Origin: Nitrospirota bacterium
Lineage (GTDB): Bacteria > Nitrospirota > Thermodesulfovibrionia > Thermodesulfovibrionales > Dissulfurispiraceae
Assembly (NCBI GenBank): GCA_021847795.1
Contig: JAJZPZ010000013.1
Location: forward strand, 1 to 41,028
Reading direction: 5' to 3'
Length of the DNA: 41,028 bases
Shown: piece after piece, positions 1 through 7,778 of the stretch
Layout of the letters: every line of letters starts with the position of its first letter
How positions within the stretch are numbered: the stretch's first letter is position 1
Position numbers and translations under genes: made by a program
The notes under the pieces: generated by a model
Seen by the model: the letters and a program-made list of their open reading frames with translations, nothing else
What the model was told of the DNA's origin: nothing
Databases searched by the model: none

Positions 1-105
1 AAAGCGCAGTCTGAGTGCATCCTGCAGTTCCCTGTACTGTTCTGCCAGTTTAACGATGAAATGGCCACTCCTTAACATGAGCGATTGCTCCTGTGTCTGA
101 TACAT
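1..105 (-). CDS. Partial GNAT-type N-acyltransferase (N-terminus only)
   Basis: The first 35 codons of a gene that runs off the left edge. It starts with ATG at 105, preceded by a strong Shine-Dalgarno AAGGAGGGAG at about 111-120. The visible peptide has the pattern LRSGHFIVKLAEQYREL followed by ALRLRF, which resembles the opening of OlsB-like/GNAT acyltransferases, where a strand 'vrlA' is followed by a helix ending in 'aqrLRy'. Such enzymes move an acyl chain from acyl-ACP or acyl-CoA to an amine; a related family sits near exosortase loci. The catalytic part lies outside the window, so the family call is an inference from a short stretch. Confidence 0.5.
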   Translation of the reverse strand, partial: MYQTQEQSLMLRSGHFIVKLAEQYRELQDALRLRF

Positions 106-257
106 AAACGCTCCCTCCTTTTTTGCCTGAAATCTGCTTTTGGGAAAATCTTTTTGATGGGATACTTTACAGAACTGCGATTAAGCGAATTTTACAGGAA
201 TATTAAACTTCCGTTAAAAGAATCATCGGGGTAATCGGCAGCTTTTTCGTGCAGATA

Positions 258-632
258 TCAAAGGGCAGAGGGCATGGTTTTCCTGTCGTTCAGCAGCAGG
301 ATGAGAAATGGGGCTGCCGGCAGCAGGGTCACAGCGATGACCTGTACAAAGAGCGTAATCAAGATTAACGGAGCTCCGGGGATTAAGACGATCAGTCCGG
401 CACTGATAAGCGTTATAAAGTAATTTGCATAGAACCATGGGGCCTCTTTGATTTTATTATTCAGTGAATGGGCCCAGCCGAACACCTCCCCAAAGGCCCA
501 GGAGCTTGCCAGGGAAATGCAGATCGCACCCAGGAGTCCTGCATCAAAGAGGCCGATGGCCATAAAAGTACCAACATATTTATTGGTTTTCATGAGCATG
601 CGGGAAGCCTGCGCCGCACTGTCTACATCCAC
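258..632 (-). pseudogene. Nramp-family divalent metal transporter, truncated remnant
   Basis: A 124-codon open stretch resembling the C-terminal third of Nramp/MntH-type proton-coupled Mn2+/Fe2+ transporters. It contains the helix-rich segment VDSAAQASRML, GLFDAGLLGAICISLASSWAFGE split over two helices, then 'EAPWFYANYF' and a last helix ending LLLNDRKTM, close to the family pattern. Full proteins are about 400 residues or more, so at least half the transporter, including the metal-binding helix 1 motif, is missing. A TAA stop lies directly before the GTG that opens the frame, and the tail diverges into MPSAL before a stop. There is no good ribosome site. It lies just downstream of arsC. I read it as a decayed gene fragment; a short expressed protein is unlikely. 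Confidence 0.65.
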
Positions 633-695
633 TTAAACTTTCTACCAGGGAGATACTCTTTTCTCCCAGTGGACCATCATGCCTGCACGAAGAGA

Positions 696-1136
696 TCAGG
701 AAAAAACCTTTTCCGTTTTTTTTAACCATTCCTCTATAGTTCTTTTTATCTGATTTCTGATCTCCCTGGTTTTCTCCAATTTCTCTTCATGCGAACCAGT
801 GAGAGCAGAGGGGTCTTCAAAGCTCCAGTGCAATCTCGTCAGCTGTCCTGGATAGACAGGGCAGCGCTCTGCACTCGCCTCATCGCAAACAGTGATTACG
901 TAGTGAAACAATCTCCCTTCCTTATAAAACTCAAACGCGCTTTTTGTTTTCTTATCTGCGATATCAATGCCGGCCTCTTTCATTACTTCAACGACAAGAG
1001 GATTGAGCGCGCCGGGTTTTAGCCCGGCGCTTTCCGCTTCGAACCTGTCTCCTCCCAGTGCATTCAAAAAGGCCTCTGCCATCTGGCTGCGGGCGCTGTT
1101 ATGTATGCAAACAAAAAGGACTTTTATTTTTTCCAT
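696..1136 (-). CDS. arsC: Arsenate reductase, thioredoxin-coupled, LMW-PTPase fold
   Basis: A 146-residue protein of the low-molecular-weight tyrosine phosphatase fold, the usual length for this family. The P-loop CIHNSAR spans residues 10-16, fitting the CX5R catalytic signature with nucleophile Cys10. Two further cysteines, Cys82 and Cys90, match the relay cysteines of thioredoxin-dependent ArsC (10, 82, 89 in the S. aureus enzyme), and 'HWSFEDPS' near 101-108 carries the conserved Asp. This indicates reduction of arsenate to arsenite with electrons from thioredoxin rather than protein phosphatase activity. ATG at 1136 follows GGGAG at a suitable distance. No arsR, arsB or acr3 gene is visible nearby, so an efflux partner must lie elsewhere. 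Confidence 0.88.
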   Translation of the reverse strand: MEKIKVLFVCIHNSARSQMAEAFLNALGGDRFEAESAGLKPGALNPLVVEVMKEAGIDIADKKTKSAFEFYKEGRLFHYVITVCDEASAERCPVYPGQLTRLHWSFEDPSALTGSHEEKLEKTREIRNQIKRTIEEWLKKTEKVFS

Positions 1137-1194
1137 CGTCTTTACTCCCGGAGAATATGAATTTTATCATTTTATAATTGAATTCCTTGTTTTT

Positions 1195-1449
1195 TTAAGG
1201 CACACGCTTGCCGTTTCTCCTCTTTTCCAGGAGGTGAGCTACCCTTCTGCGGACCAAAACCGGCAGAAAAGGCCTGATCTTCGAATCCTTCTCAAATCTT
1301 TTCAGTACGCTCCAGTAAAGCCTGCTGACTTCTTCTAACGGCACTCCAAGATCCATGGAAAGCTTCTCAATTGCGCCGTAAGGCTGACTCTCTTCTGCCT
1401 CATTGCCACCGTCCGGTGTGCCATCAGAACTATTCATCGGAAAGTCCAT
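1195..1449 (-). CDS. DUF3562 family protein
   Basis: An 84-residue protein. The acidic first 25 residues look disordered. The rest matches the DUF3562 pattern: '[23 protein letters not shown]' is split over two helices, followed by the closing motif [14 protein letters not shown]. Members are small helical proteins of unknown function, often thought to be DNA- or partner-binding. It starts 9 bases after the stop of the MetK-like gene and is probably co-transcribed with it. The ATG at 1449 has no clear Shine-Dalgarno; an internal ATG four codons on is an alternative start. Translation may rely on coupling to the upstream gene. Confidence 0.7.
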   Translation of the reverse strand: MDFPMNSSDGTPDGGNEAEESQPYGAIEKLSMDLGVPLEEVSRLYWSVLKRFEKDSKIRPFLPVLVRRRVAHLLEKRRNGKRVP

Positions 1450-1458
1450 TCTGTATAA

Positions 1459-2652
1459 TCAGGGAAGTGAAAGCAGGTGGACTTTGTCGGTTATTTCCCA
1501 GGGCAGGCCGATGTCCATTCTTCCTACATGGCCGTAAGCTGCAAGTTTTTTGTAAAAGCCTCCTTTCACAAGAGAGGGGAGATGCCTCAAATTGAATTGC
1601 TTTACAATCCCTGCAAGCCTGAAATCGATATGCCTGCCAAGGGCGCCTGCGATTTTGGCATCTGATATCTTCCCTGTGCCGAACGTCTCCACCTGGATAC
1701 TGACTGGCTGGGGAAGACCGATAGAGTAGCTGAGCTGCACCTCGCACTCGGCAGCAAGGCCTGCAGCCACTACATTTTTTGCTGCGTAACGTGCAATGTA
1801 AGCACCGATTCTGTCTATGCGCATGGGATCTTTGCCGCTGAGAGCAGCACCGCTGTGGCGCGAGTATTCTCCGTAGGTGTCAATAGCGTTTTTCCTGCCG
1901 GTCAGTCCTGCATGGACCGACGGACCGCCTGTTATGAAAGGCCCGTCGGGATTCACGAATATCCGTGTGTCCTTATCGGGTTTGACCGGCTCATCATAAA
2001 ATACGCTGTCGATCACTGCTTCTTTAATATCATCACTGAAACTCTTCACATCAGGCTCGCCGTCTTTATTCTGGCTCGCTATTACGGCAATGCTGTGTAT
2101 TCTGTAAGGAATACGGTTTCTGAATTCAATCCCTACCTGCGTTTTTCCGTCAGGCGCGAGGTAAGGGAGTATTTTCTGGAGCCTCACCGAGGTAAGCTTT
2201 CTTGCGAGCTTGTGGGCAAGCCAGATGGGAAGGGGCATAAAAGCAGGGGTGTGATTGCAGGCAAATCCAAAAACCGTCACCTGATTTCTGACCGGGATCT
2301 TCTGTATCTCTTTATCAGTGAGCTCCCTTTCATCGAAACAGCAATTTCGGTCTTCCGGAAGCTCTCTGAGACTTGTCAGAATACTGCAGGTCTTGTCGTT
2401 AAAGGCATGCTGGTTATAGCCTATCTGGTTTATGACCTGCCGGGCTATATTGGGGAAGTCAACCCTGGCCTCCGAGGCAAACCGCGCAGCAATGAAAACT
2501 ATGGACGTGGATACCGCGCATTCGGCAATGACTCTTGAATAAGGGTCTTGCTGGAGAAAATGGTCCACAATGGCATCGCTGATCAAATCGCAGAGCTTGT
2601 CGGGATGTCCTTCTGTGACGGATTCTGACGTGAACATGAAGTCTTTTTTCAT
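1459..2652 (-). CDS. Divergent S-adenosylmethionine synthetase-like protein
   Basis: A 397-residue protein collinear with MetK, which makes SAM from methionine and ATP. Conserved parts are TSESVTEGHPDK at the N-terminus, 'CNHTPAFMPLPI', 'PDGKTQV', 'GGPSVHAGLTGRK', 'SGKDP', 'ARYAAKNVVAAGLA', and 'AAYGHVGR' near the end. Several catalytic positions differ. The gating loop GAGDQG is replaced by VRNQVT, the GE of the 'GGEITT' strand by AR, and the second lysine of 'SGKDPxK' by arginine. ATG at 2652 follows AGAGG. It precedes the DUF3562 gene by 9 bases. It may be a second, non-canonical MetK class that still makes SAM, or a relative with another substrate. No SAM riboswitch was recognised in the 100 bases upstream. 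Confidence 0.75.
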   Translation of the reverse strand: MKKDFMFTSESVTEGHPDKLCDLISDAIVDHFLQQDPYSRVIAECAVSTSIVFIAARFASEARVDFPNIARQVINQIGYNQHAFNDKTCSILTSLRELPEDRNCCFDERELTDKEIQKIPVRNQVTVFGFACNHTPAFMPLPIWLAHKLARKLTSVRLQKILPYLAPDGKTQVGIEFRNRIPYRIHSIAVIASQNKDGEPDVKSFSDDIKEAVIDSVFYDEPVKPDKDTRIFVNPDGPFITGGPSVHAGLTGRKNAIDTYGEYSRHSGAALSGKDPMRIDRIGAYIARYAAKNVVAAGLAAECEVQLSYSIGLPQPVSIQVETFGTGKISDAKIAGALGRHIDFRLAGIVKQFNLRHLPSLVKGGFYKKLAAYGHVGRMDIGLPWEITDKVHLLSLP

Positions 2653-2752
2653 GTATAACCTCTCTTCCTTTCTCGTTGTGAAAGATTTACGGTAAGAACA
2701 CTGCCGGGGCCTGCAGAAAGATTTGAGATAAAGGATATTCTCAGGATATTGT

Positions 2753-5700
2753 TCATGACTTCCGTGTCACCTGTAGCTGCGTTTGTTTGCTTTTTGTGCC
2801 CTCATTGATAAGGAGAGGAATGGTTGCGCCCCCCCCGACCACAAGGGCATCGACAAGATTAATGGGAGAAAGCCCCAGGAGGCTTCTCAGGCCGGGAATT
2901 GCCAGCGTCAATACCTGCAGCGCCATTGACCCTCCGATAGCCAGATCCAGATATCTGTTCGGGGGTAGTTTTCCCTTATCAAAAATACTGGTATTCTCCG
3001 AGCGGCAGCTGAGCGCGTGGAGCAGCTGGCTTGAGGTAAGCCCCATAAATGCCAACGTGCCGGCCCTCGGTCCGATTCCATACCGCATGATTCCATACCC
3101 GTATGCCCCGAGCGTGCCGGCGCTTATTACTCCTGACTCAAAAGCGATCCTTTTGAAGTCCGATGTCTTGATAATAGGATCTTCAGGAGACCTTGGCGGC
3201 CTGCTCAGCACATCGGGCTCAGGGGGTTCCAAGGCAAGGGCAAGCCCCGGGAATATATCCGATATCAGGTTGATCCAGAGGAGCTGCATGGCGTTCAGCG
3301 GCTGCCCCATGCCCCCTGCGATTGCAGTGAACATCACCATGATTTCACTGATGTTTGTAGACAGGAGGAAGTGCACCGACTTTCTTATATTGTTGTAAAT
3401 GGTACGCCCCTGGCTTACTGCAATAATCATGGTCTCAAGGTTGTCATCCTCAACCACGATGTCAGCCACTTCACGGGCGACATCAGTGCCTGTGTGTCCC
3501 ATGGCAACTCCTATATCAGCTGCCTTGAGCGCCGGACCGTCGTTTATCCCGTCGCCCGTCATGGCAACTACCCTGCCTGTGCCCTGAAGGGCCTGAACGA
3601 TCTGGAGCTTATGGGCCGGGCTGACCCTCACAAAGACATGGACGCGCTCGCATAATGCCTTCATCACCGCTGGATCGATATTTGCGAGATGGGTTGAATC
3701 AAGGATTTCGAGCTGCCCGCCGTTACTCAGGTTCAACTCCTTGCCGATAGCGTATGCCGTTGGGCTCTGGTCTCCGGTTATCATTACCGTTTCTATCCCG
3801 GACTGATGGAAAAGTCCCATCAATTCTCTTACGCCTTTTCTTATCGGATCCGCCATCCCGATGAGTCCCAGCCAGACAAAACCGCTTTTCATATCAAAGC
3901 CATCGTCGCCGTTTTCCATGTGAAAATAGGCAAGGCCGAGCACTCTTAGTGCATCGCCGGCCATCCTCTCGTTTTCCGTTTCGATAGCGTACCGGTCGTC
4001 ATTGGTGAGAGGCGCCTTCCTGCCGTCCCGGATATGCCAGTTGCACATGGAGAGCACTTCACCAGGGCTTCCCTTAAGGGCTATGATCTTGCTCTGCCCG
4101 ATGGAGCTGTGAAGGGTGCTCATGTAATTCCGGTTTTCAGAGCGATGACTTATTTTCAGGAGGGGGAACTTTTCCCTGAGCTCCAGGATATCAACGCCTG
4201 CAGATATAGCCATGTGGATCAGCGAATTCTCCGTGGGAGAGCCGCGAAGAACATACTTACCCTCATCGTCCTCGTAAGATGTTTTCCTATCAGGACCGTG
4301 CCTCGGGTCGTCCTGCATACCGATGACTTCAGTTTCGTTGCAGAGGACAGATACATGAATGAGCCTGAGAAATTCTTCGAATGCGTAGGGATTGATGATC
4401 TCCGCGCCCGAGAAAAACCTGCCTTCATCCAGTGTCACCCTTCTCATCCCTGTATGGATGGAGACTACCGACATCCTGTTCATCGTGAGGGTGCCGGTCT
4501 TGTCAAGGCATATGGTCTGAACAGACCCGAGGGTCTCTACTGCGTCGAGATGGCGGATAAGGACATTGTGCCGTTTCATGTTCCTGATCCCGAGAGCGAG
4601 TGTTGTTGTAGCAACCGTTGGCAGTCCTTCGGGGACTGCTGCTACAGCAAGGGATATCGAGGTCTTCAGCATCTGGAGAAAGCCGTAGCCCCGAAGAAGC
4701 CCGATGACAAAGACAAGACCGCAGACAGCTCCGCTGATGACAACCAGTTGGGTTCCCATGGTACTGAGCTGCCTTTCCATAGGGGTTTCAGGCGGCTGCG
4801 CTTCTCCCACAAGGGTCTGGATTCTGCCTATCTCCGTATATTTTCCCGTTGCCACAACTACTGCGAGCCCCTGTCCGCCCGTAACCAGCGTCCCCATGTA
4901 GACCATATTAAGCCTGTCTGCAAGTAGGATATTCCTGTCCGCAACGGCCTGTAGGGTCTTGATGACCGGCAGGCTCTCACCGGTCAGGGCGGATTCATCA
5001 ACGCTCAAATGACTCGTCTCGATCAACCTGCTGTCGGCGGCAATATAGCTTCCGGGCCTGAGCACCAGGATATCCCCAATGGCCACTTCATCGGCAGGTA
5101 TTTCTTTAATGAATCCTTCTCTTTTCACAAGGGAGGATGGTCTGACAAGGCTCTTGAGGGAATGGATGGTTTTTTCCGCCTGGCTCTCCGTTACGTAGCC
5201 GATAACCGTGTTAATGGCAACAACGCTTACGATGACCACGGCGTCTGCAAGGCCGCCGGTGAACAGGGAGAGGCCGGCTGCAACGCCGAGCAGGGCGTTC
5301 GGTATTGAGTTGACCTGACCAAAGAGAATGCTGAAGGCTGAACGGGGCACTGATTCCGGCAGGAGATTCGGCCCGTATTTCATTAAATTGCGCTGTGCCG
5401 ACTCGCGTGTTAGTCCTGAGTCCCCTGTGACTTCCAAACGGTTCAGAACATCTGAAGGCTCCAGGGCATGCCATGCTTCAACTGCCTGCTCTTCAGCGCT
5501 GCCGACAAGCTTCCGGATTTTCTCCCTGCTTTTAATCCTGACATTTTTGACTGCCCTTGACAAATCAATCGTGCGTTGGGGACGATCGCCCTGTTTCCCG
5601 GCACGCAAACCCTCTTGCTTGAAGCTGCCGGGAAAAGATGGGGAAGCGCCATTCCTGTATTTCCGGACAAAATCCCTGATAAGCGCTGCAACGGTATCGT

Positions 5701-5884
5701 GGGTATTATCAGAATTGAAAAGGACGAGGATACTTCCCGTCGATGTATTGATTGAAATACGACTTATTCCCTTTTTATGAGAAAGGCCGGATTCAAGGTG
5801 ATGCTTGAGGGCGTCAGAACGATAGAGACCATCAACCTTGTATCTGGCCCTTCCTTTTACAACAGTGTGTATTGCCTGAACCAC
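2753..5884 (-). CDS. P2-type cation-transporting ATPase with N-terminal HMA2-like domain
   Basis: A 1043-residue pump. Residues 1-75 form an HMA2-like ferredoxin-fold domain with the motif GRARYKV but no CxxC. A linker follows, then a cation ATPase N-domain at about 135-180 and membrane helices from about 183. Actuator motif TGES is at 301-304, the M4 ion-site motif PEGLP at 418-422, phosphorylation motif DKTGTLT with Asp461, and hinge TGDGIND at 776-782. 'LLWINLISDIFPGLALALEPP' is split between M6 and its loop, as in Ca2+-ATPases of SERCA/PMR1 type, so Ca2+ or Mn2+ are plausible ions. The start is GTG at 5884, 6 bases after the preceding stop, with AAGGAAAG upstream. It is last in the HMA2/DUF5132 operon. 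The true ion is unknown. Confidence 0.87.
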   Translation of the reverse strand: MVQAIHTVVKGRARYKVDGLYRSDALKHHLESGLSHKKGISRISINTSTGSILVLFNSDNTHDTVAALIRDFVRKYRNGASPSFPGSFKQEGLRAGKQGDRPQRTIDLSRAVKNVRIKSREKIRKLVGSAEEQAVEAWHALEPSDVLNRLEVTGDSGLTRESAQRNLMKYGPNLLPESVPRSAFSILFGQVNSIPNALLGVAAGLSLFTGGLADAVVIVSVVAINTVIGYVTESQAEKTIHSLKSLVRPSSLVKREGFIKEIPADEVAIGDILVLRPGSYIAADSRLIETSHLSVDESALTGESLPVIKTLQAVADRNILLADRLNMVYMGTLVTGGQGLAVVVATGKYTEIGRIQTLVGEAQPPETPMERQLSTMGTQLVVISGAVCGLVFVIGLLRGYGFLQMLKTSISLAVAAVPEGLPTVATTTLALGIRNMKRHNVLIRHLDAVETLGSVQTICLDKTGTLTMNRMSVVSIHTGMRRVTLDEGRFFSGAEIINPYAFEEFLRLIHVSVLCNETEVIGMQDDPRHGPDRKTSYEDDEGKYVLRGSPTENSLIHMAISAGVDILELREKFPLLKISHRSENRNYMSTLHSSIGQSKIIALKGSPGEVLSMCNWHIRDGRKAPLTNDDRYAIETENERMAGDALRVLGLAYFHMENGDDGFDMKSGFVWLGLIGMADPIRKGVRELMGLFHQSGIETVMITGDQSPTAYAIGKELNLSNGGQLEILDSTHLANIDPAVMKALCERVHVFVRVSPAHKLQIVQALQGTGRVVAMTGDGINDGPALKAADIGVAMGHTGTDVAREVADIVVEDDNLETMIIAVSQGRTIYNNIRKSVHFLLSTNISEIMVMFTAIAGGMGQPLNAMQLLWINLISDIFPGLALALEPPEPDVLSRPPRSPEDPIIKTSDFKRIAFESGVISAGTLGAYGYGIMRYGIGPRAGTLAFMGLTSSQLLHALSCRSENTSIFDKGKLPPNRYLDLAIGGSMALQVLTLAIPGLRSLLGLSPINLVDALVVGGGATIPLLINEGTKSKQTQLQVTRKS

Positions 5885-5890
5885 ACGCTC

Positions 5891-6541
5891 TTACTTTCCT
5901 TTTCTGCTCTTTGCCTGTGCTGCAGAGGGTTCAGTCTGGCGGGGCTTTGGGAGAGCGGCATTCGCAACCTCCTTCACTCCTTCGACCACTCCGACAAGCA
6001 TGTCCTTAACAGCCCTTAACGCAGTGTTGCCGATAGTTCCGGCCGTCTCGATTGCGCCATTGACCGCCACCTGGGCAACCTCTTCCACATTACCCCCTAC
6101 TTCTTTGGTTGCCTCGATAACGCCGTCAACAGCTCTCCGGGCCACAAGTGCCACATCCGCGCCGACCTCAGCAGCCCCTTTCACAGCGCCTTTTACCGTC
6201 TGGCTGGCAACATTTGTTACGTCCCCGCCTATATCACTTATGCCCATAACAACACCTTTCGCCACACTCTTTGTGCTCAATATGAGGCCTGTGCCCACCT
6301 CCTCGGTGGCTTGGATGGTCCCCTTAACGATATCCCTCGTAACGATAAGACCCTCGGTGGCTGCTTCTCCTGTTGCTTTCATGGCATTGGAGACGGTATT
6401 TCTTACAAGGCTGACTATTTCAGCCTCTATCTCGTTGATGCCCTTGAGACTGCTGATAATCCCTTCTTTGACCGTTGATCCTGCTTTCCCAATCCCCTCG
6501 TTTCCGATGCCCTCTGTAATGGGTGTTGTTTTGCCAGCCAT
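5891..6541 (-). CDS. Protein of 22-residue amphipathic helical repeats, function unknown
   Basis: A 216-residue protein without cysteine, built of a strict repeat. A glycine in the context V-x-G recurs at residues 74, 96, 118, 140, 162 and 184, exactly 22 apart, and a second glycine (E-V-G-like) at 83, 105, 127, 149 and 171. The consensus unit is roughly xxVKGxIxATxEVGxxVxxVA. An earlier, weaker unit is centred on Asn52. Twenty-two residues equal two 11-mers, the period of surface-lying helices in apolipoproteins, LEA proteins and synucleins. The C-terminus is basic and proline-rich (from about 198). ATG at 6541 follows AGGGAGG. The gene sits between an HMA2-like gene and the ATPase. Lipid- or protein-surface binding is an inference; no known family was recognised. 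Confidence 0.75.
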   Translation of the reverse strand: MAGKTTPITEGIGNEGIGKAGSTVKEGIISSLKGINEIEAEIVSLVRNTVSNAMKATGEAATEGLIVTRDIVKGTIQATEEVGTGLILSTKSVAKGVVMGISDIGGDVTNVASQTVKGAVKGAAEVGADVALVARRAVDGVIEATKEVGGNVEEVAQVAVNGAIETAGTIGNTALRAVKDMLVGVVEGVKEVANAALPKPRQTEPSAAQAKSRKGK

Positions 6542-6586
6542 AGTAGCCTCCCTTGTTGATCGCTCTTAAAACGCTTCTGGGTTTGC

Positions 6587-7096
6587 TTATAGAACAACTG
6601 CAGATGCGGCTTCTTCTGCTCCTCCTGCGTCATGAGGCAGTGCTTTCAGGAATATATTCAATGCATACCAAAAAGCGGTATACCATGCAGGTGCCATAAA
6701 GTTCCCTATGCTGATCTGGTACATACCCATGCCCAGGAGCGCCAGAAATGCCAAGCCCGGGACATCCAGCTCATCGCCGGTAAAGGCCTTGATTTTTTTA
6801 TCGAAATCTCTAAAAGATTTTACGACCTTGCTCGACAAGGAAGCTGCTTTGTGCTTTGGGTTCTCAAGCCTGAACAGGTTATTGGCTTCAGCGTATTGTG
6901 CGATTGTCTGTGTTTCAAGTGAATGTAGAAAAAGTGCACTGCCGGTCACGGCGTTTACCGAGAGCGTATCAATACCCTGATAGCGGGAGAAATGCTCAGC
7001 CAATGAAGAAAAGTAAGATGAATCCCCTTTCCTCGATAAAACCTTCACTCTCAGTCTTCCCGGGGTCTTATGGCATATCGTGGCTACCGGCAGCAT
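6587..7096 (-). CDS. HMA2-like domain membrane protein
   Basis: A 169-residue protein. Residues 1-60 form an HMA2-like domain starting 'HKTPGRLRVKV' and ending near 'GIDTLSVNAVTGSALF', the same layout as the N-terminus of the neighbouring ATPase and of the divergent gene at 7779. Metal-binding CxxC is absent; the single cysteine is at position 8. A charged linker follows (about 75-108), then two hydrophobic segments at about 110-150 (LDVPGLAFLALLGMGMY and 'WYTAFWYALNIFLKAL') that should anchor it in the membrane. Its ATG directly abuts the stop of the DUF5132 gene, with CAGGAG upstream, so translation is probably coupled. The role is unknown; a partner or regulator of the ATPase is an inference from context. 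Confidence 0.72.
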   Translation of the reverse strand: MLPVATICHKTPGRLRVKVLSRKGDSSYFSSLAEHFSRYQGIDTLSVNAVTGSALFLHSLETQTIAQYAEANNLFRLENPKHKAASLSSKVVKSFRDFDKKIKAFTGDELDVPGLAFLALLGMGMYQISIGNFMAPAWYTAFWYALNIFLKALPHDAGGAEEAASAVVL

Positions 7097-7396
7097 TCAG
7101 ACTCCTGTCCCTTGCCCGGCCTCTTTTTCAAGATTCTCTGCCATGGCCTCTCCATGCATTTCCGCCATTTCTGCTTTTACTTCAGCCAACAGATCTTCAA
7201 CCACCTCTCCGACCTCCGCAGCCGCTTCCTTTCCTTTTTCGAAAAGAAGAAACCCGCCTTTTATAGCAGCTTTAGCAACAGGTTTTACAATTCCTGACAG
7301 GGCAGGAATCACTGCAGGAGCAAGTACCGCTGCGCCAATGCCGATGGCAAGTCCCGTCAGGATATTGCCTTTTAAGCCATTCTCTAAAAGTCCCAT
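7097..7396 (-). CDS. DUF5132 family small membrane protein
   Basis: A 99-residue protein starting at ATG 7396, chosen because GGAGGA lies just upstream; a longer frame to 7441 lacks such a site. The N-terminal half holds a hydrophobic segment, 'NILTGLAIGIGAAVLAPAV', followed by 'KPVAKAAIKGGFLLFEKGKE', the core pattern of DUF5132. The C-terminal half is a charged helix (AAAEVGEVVEDLLAEVKAEM) likely to lie along a surface or form a coiled coil. It is the first gene of the four-gene operon ending with the P-type ATPase and directly abuts the HMA2-like gene. Function unknown. Confidence 0.75.
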   Translation of the reverse strand: MGLLENGLKGNILTGLAIGIGAAVLAPAVIPALSGIVKPVAKAAIKGGFLLFEKGKEAAAEVGEVVEDLLAEVKAEMAEMHGEAMAENLEKEAGQGTGV

Positions 7397-7477
7397 AATG
7401 TCCTCCGAAGCCGTTAGTAAATAGATATAGCTAAAAGCCATCTCGCAAATGCCTTAATTTAAGTATATCGCATTTGG

Positions 7478-7505
7478 AGATAAGTAGTATGAATTTGACT
7501 GACAA
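7478..7505 (-). promoter_or_regulatory. Candidate sigma70-type promoter for the DUF5132-HMA2-ATPase operon
   Basis: On the minus strand, TTGTCA (7500-7505) and TTATCT (7478-7483) are separated by 16 bases. The expected start lies about 75 bases before the ATG at 7396. The -10 element is poor, so the call is tentative. Confidence 0.3.
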
Positions 7506-7650
7506 CTATAGAAATATATCGAAACCGTTGCTCCCCTAACATCCTCGCCATGAATACTATGCGGGTGTTTCATCCTTGCGGGCATCCTCCATTTTGTTGA
7601 AACAGTGCTTCTGTGGCAGTTTCTATTCATCTTTGTTATAAATGCCGGAC

Positions 7651-7663
7651 AGACAATTTGTCT
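7651..7663. promoter_or_regulatory. Short perfect inverted repeat, possible operator
   Basis: AGACAA-T-TTGTCT, two 6-base arms around a single base, lies 17 bases upstream of the candidate plus-strand promoter -35 element in the divergent region. It has the size of a dimeric regulator site, but a repeat this short can arise by chance and no regulator gene is adjacent. Confidence 0.3.
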
Positions 7664-7680
7664 ATAAATATTTTCATTAC

Positions 7681-7711
7681 TTGCCTAAAAGGGCTGTCAC
7701 GGGAATATAAT
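7681..7711 (+). promoter_or_regulatory. Candidate sigma70-type promoter for HMA2-like gene at 7779
   Basis: A perfect TATAAT at 7706-7711 follows TTGCCT at 7681-7686 with a 19-base spacer, slightly long. The predicted transcript start is about 60 bases before the ATG at 7779. Confidence 0.4.
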
Positions 7712-7778
7712 CCTGAATTCATCTTATTGTAAAAGTGATATGGTTAACTTTACTCAGCAAGAAGACAGGGAGGGTCAC

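Larger units (their letters stand above)
7397..7778. other. Divergent intergenic region between DUF5132 and HMA2-like genes
   Basis: About 380 bases, AT-rich, with no gene I can support. It holds candidate promoters in both directions (7478-7505 minus, 7681-7711 plus) and a short perfect inverted repeat (7651-7663). No terminator, RNA gene or riboswitch fold was recognised. The stretch at about 7520-7620 has no visible structure. Confidence 0.6.

Noticed and set aside
1855-2538. A 227-codon open frame on the plus strand
   Set aside because: Antisense to the MetK-like gene, no ribosome site and no recognisable motifs.
2653-2752. Possible SAM riboswitch upstream of the MetK-like gene
   Set aside because: The 100-base gap shows no SAM-I, SAM-II or SAM/SAH-like conserved core that I can identify.
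4034-4927. A 297-codon open frame on the plus strand
   Set aside because: It lies opposite the P-type ATPase core; its translation has no domain pattern, while the minus strand has all P-type motifs.
6000-6569. A 189-codon plus-strand frame rich in S, T, P and V
   Set aside because: It is the mirror of the 22-residue repeat gene; its low complexity follows from the repeats on the other strand.
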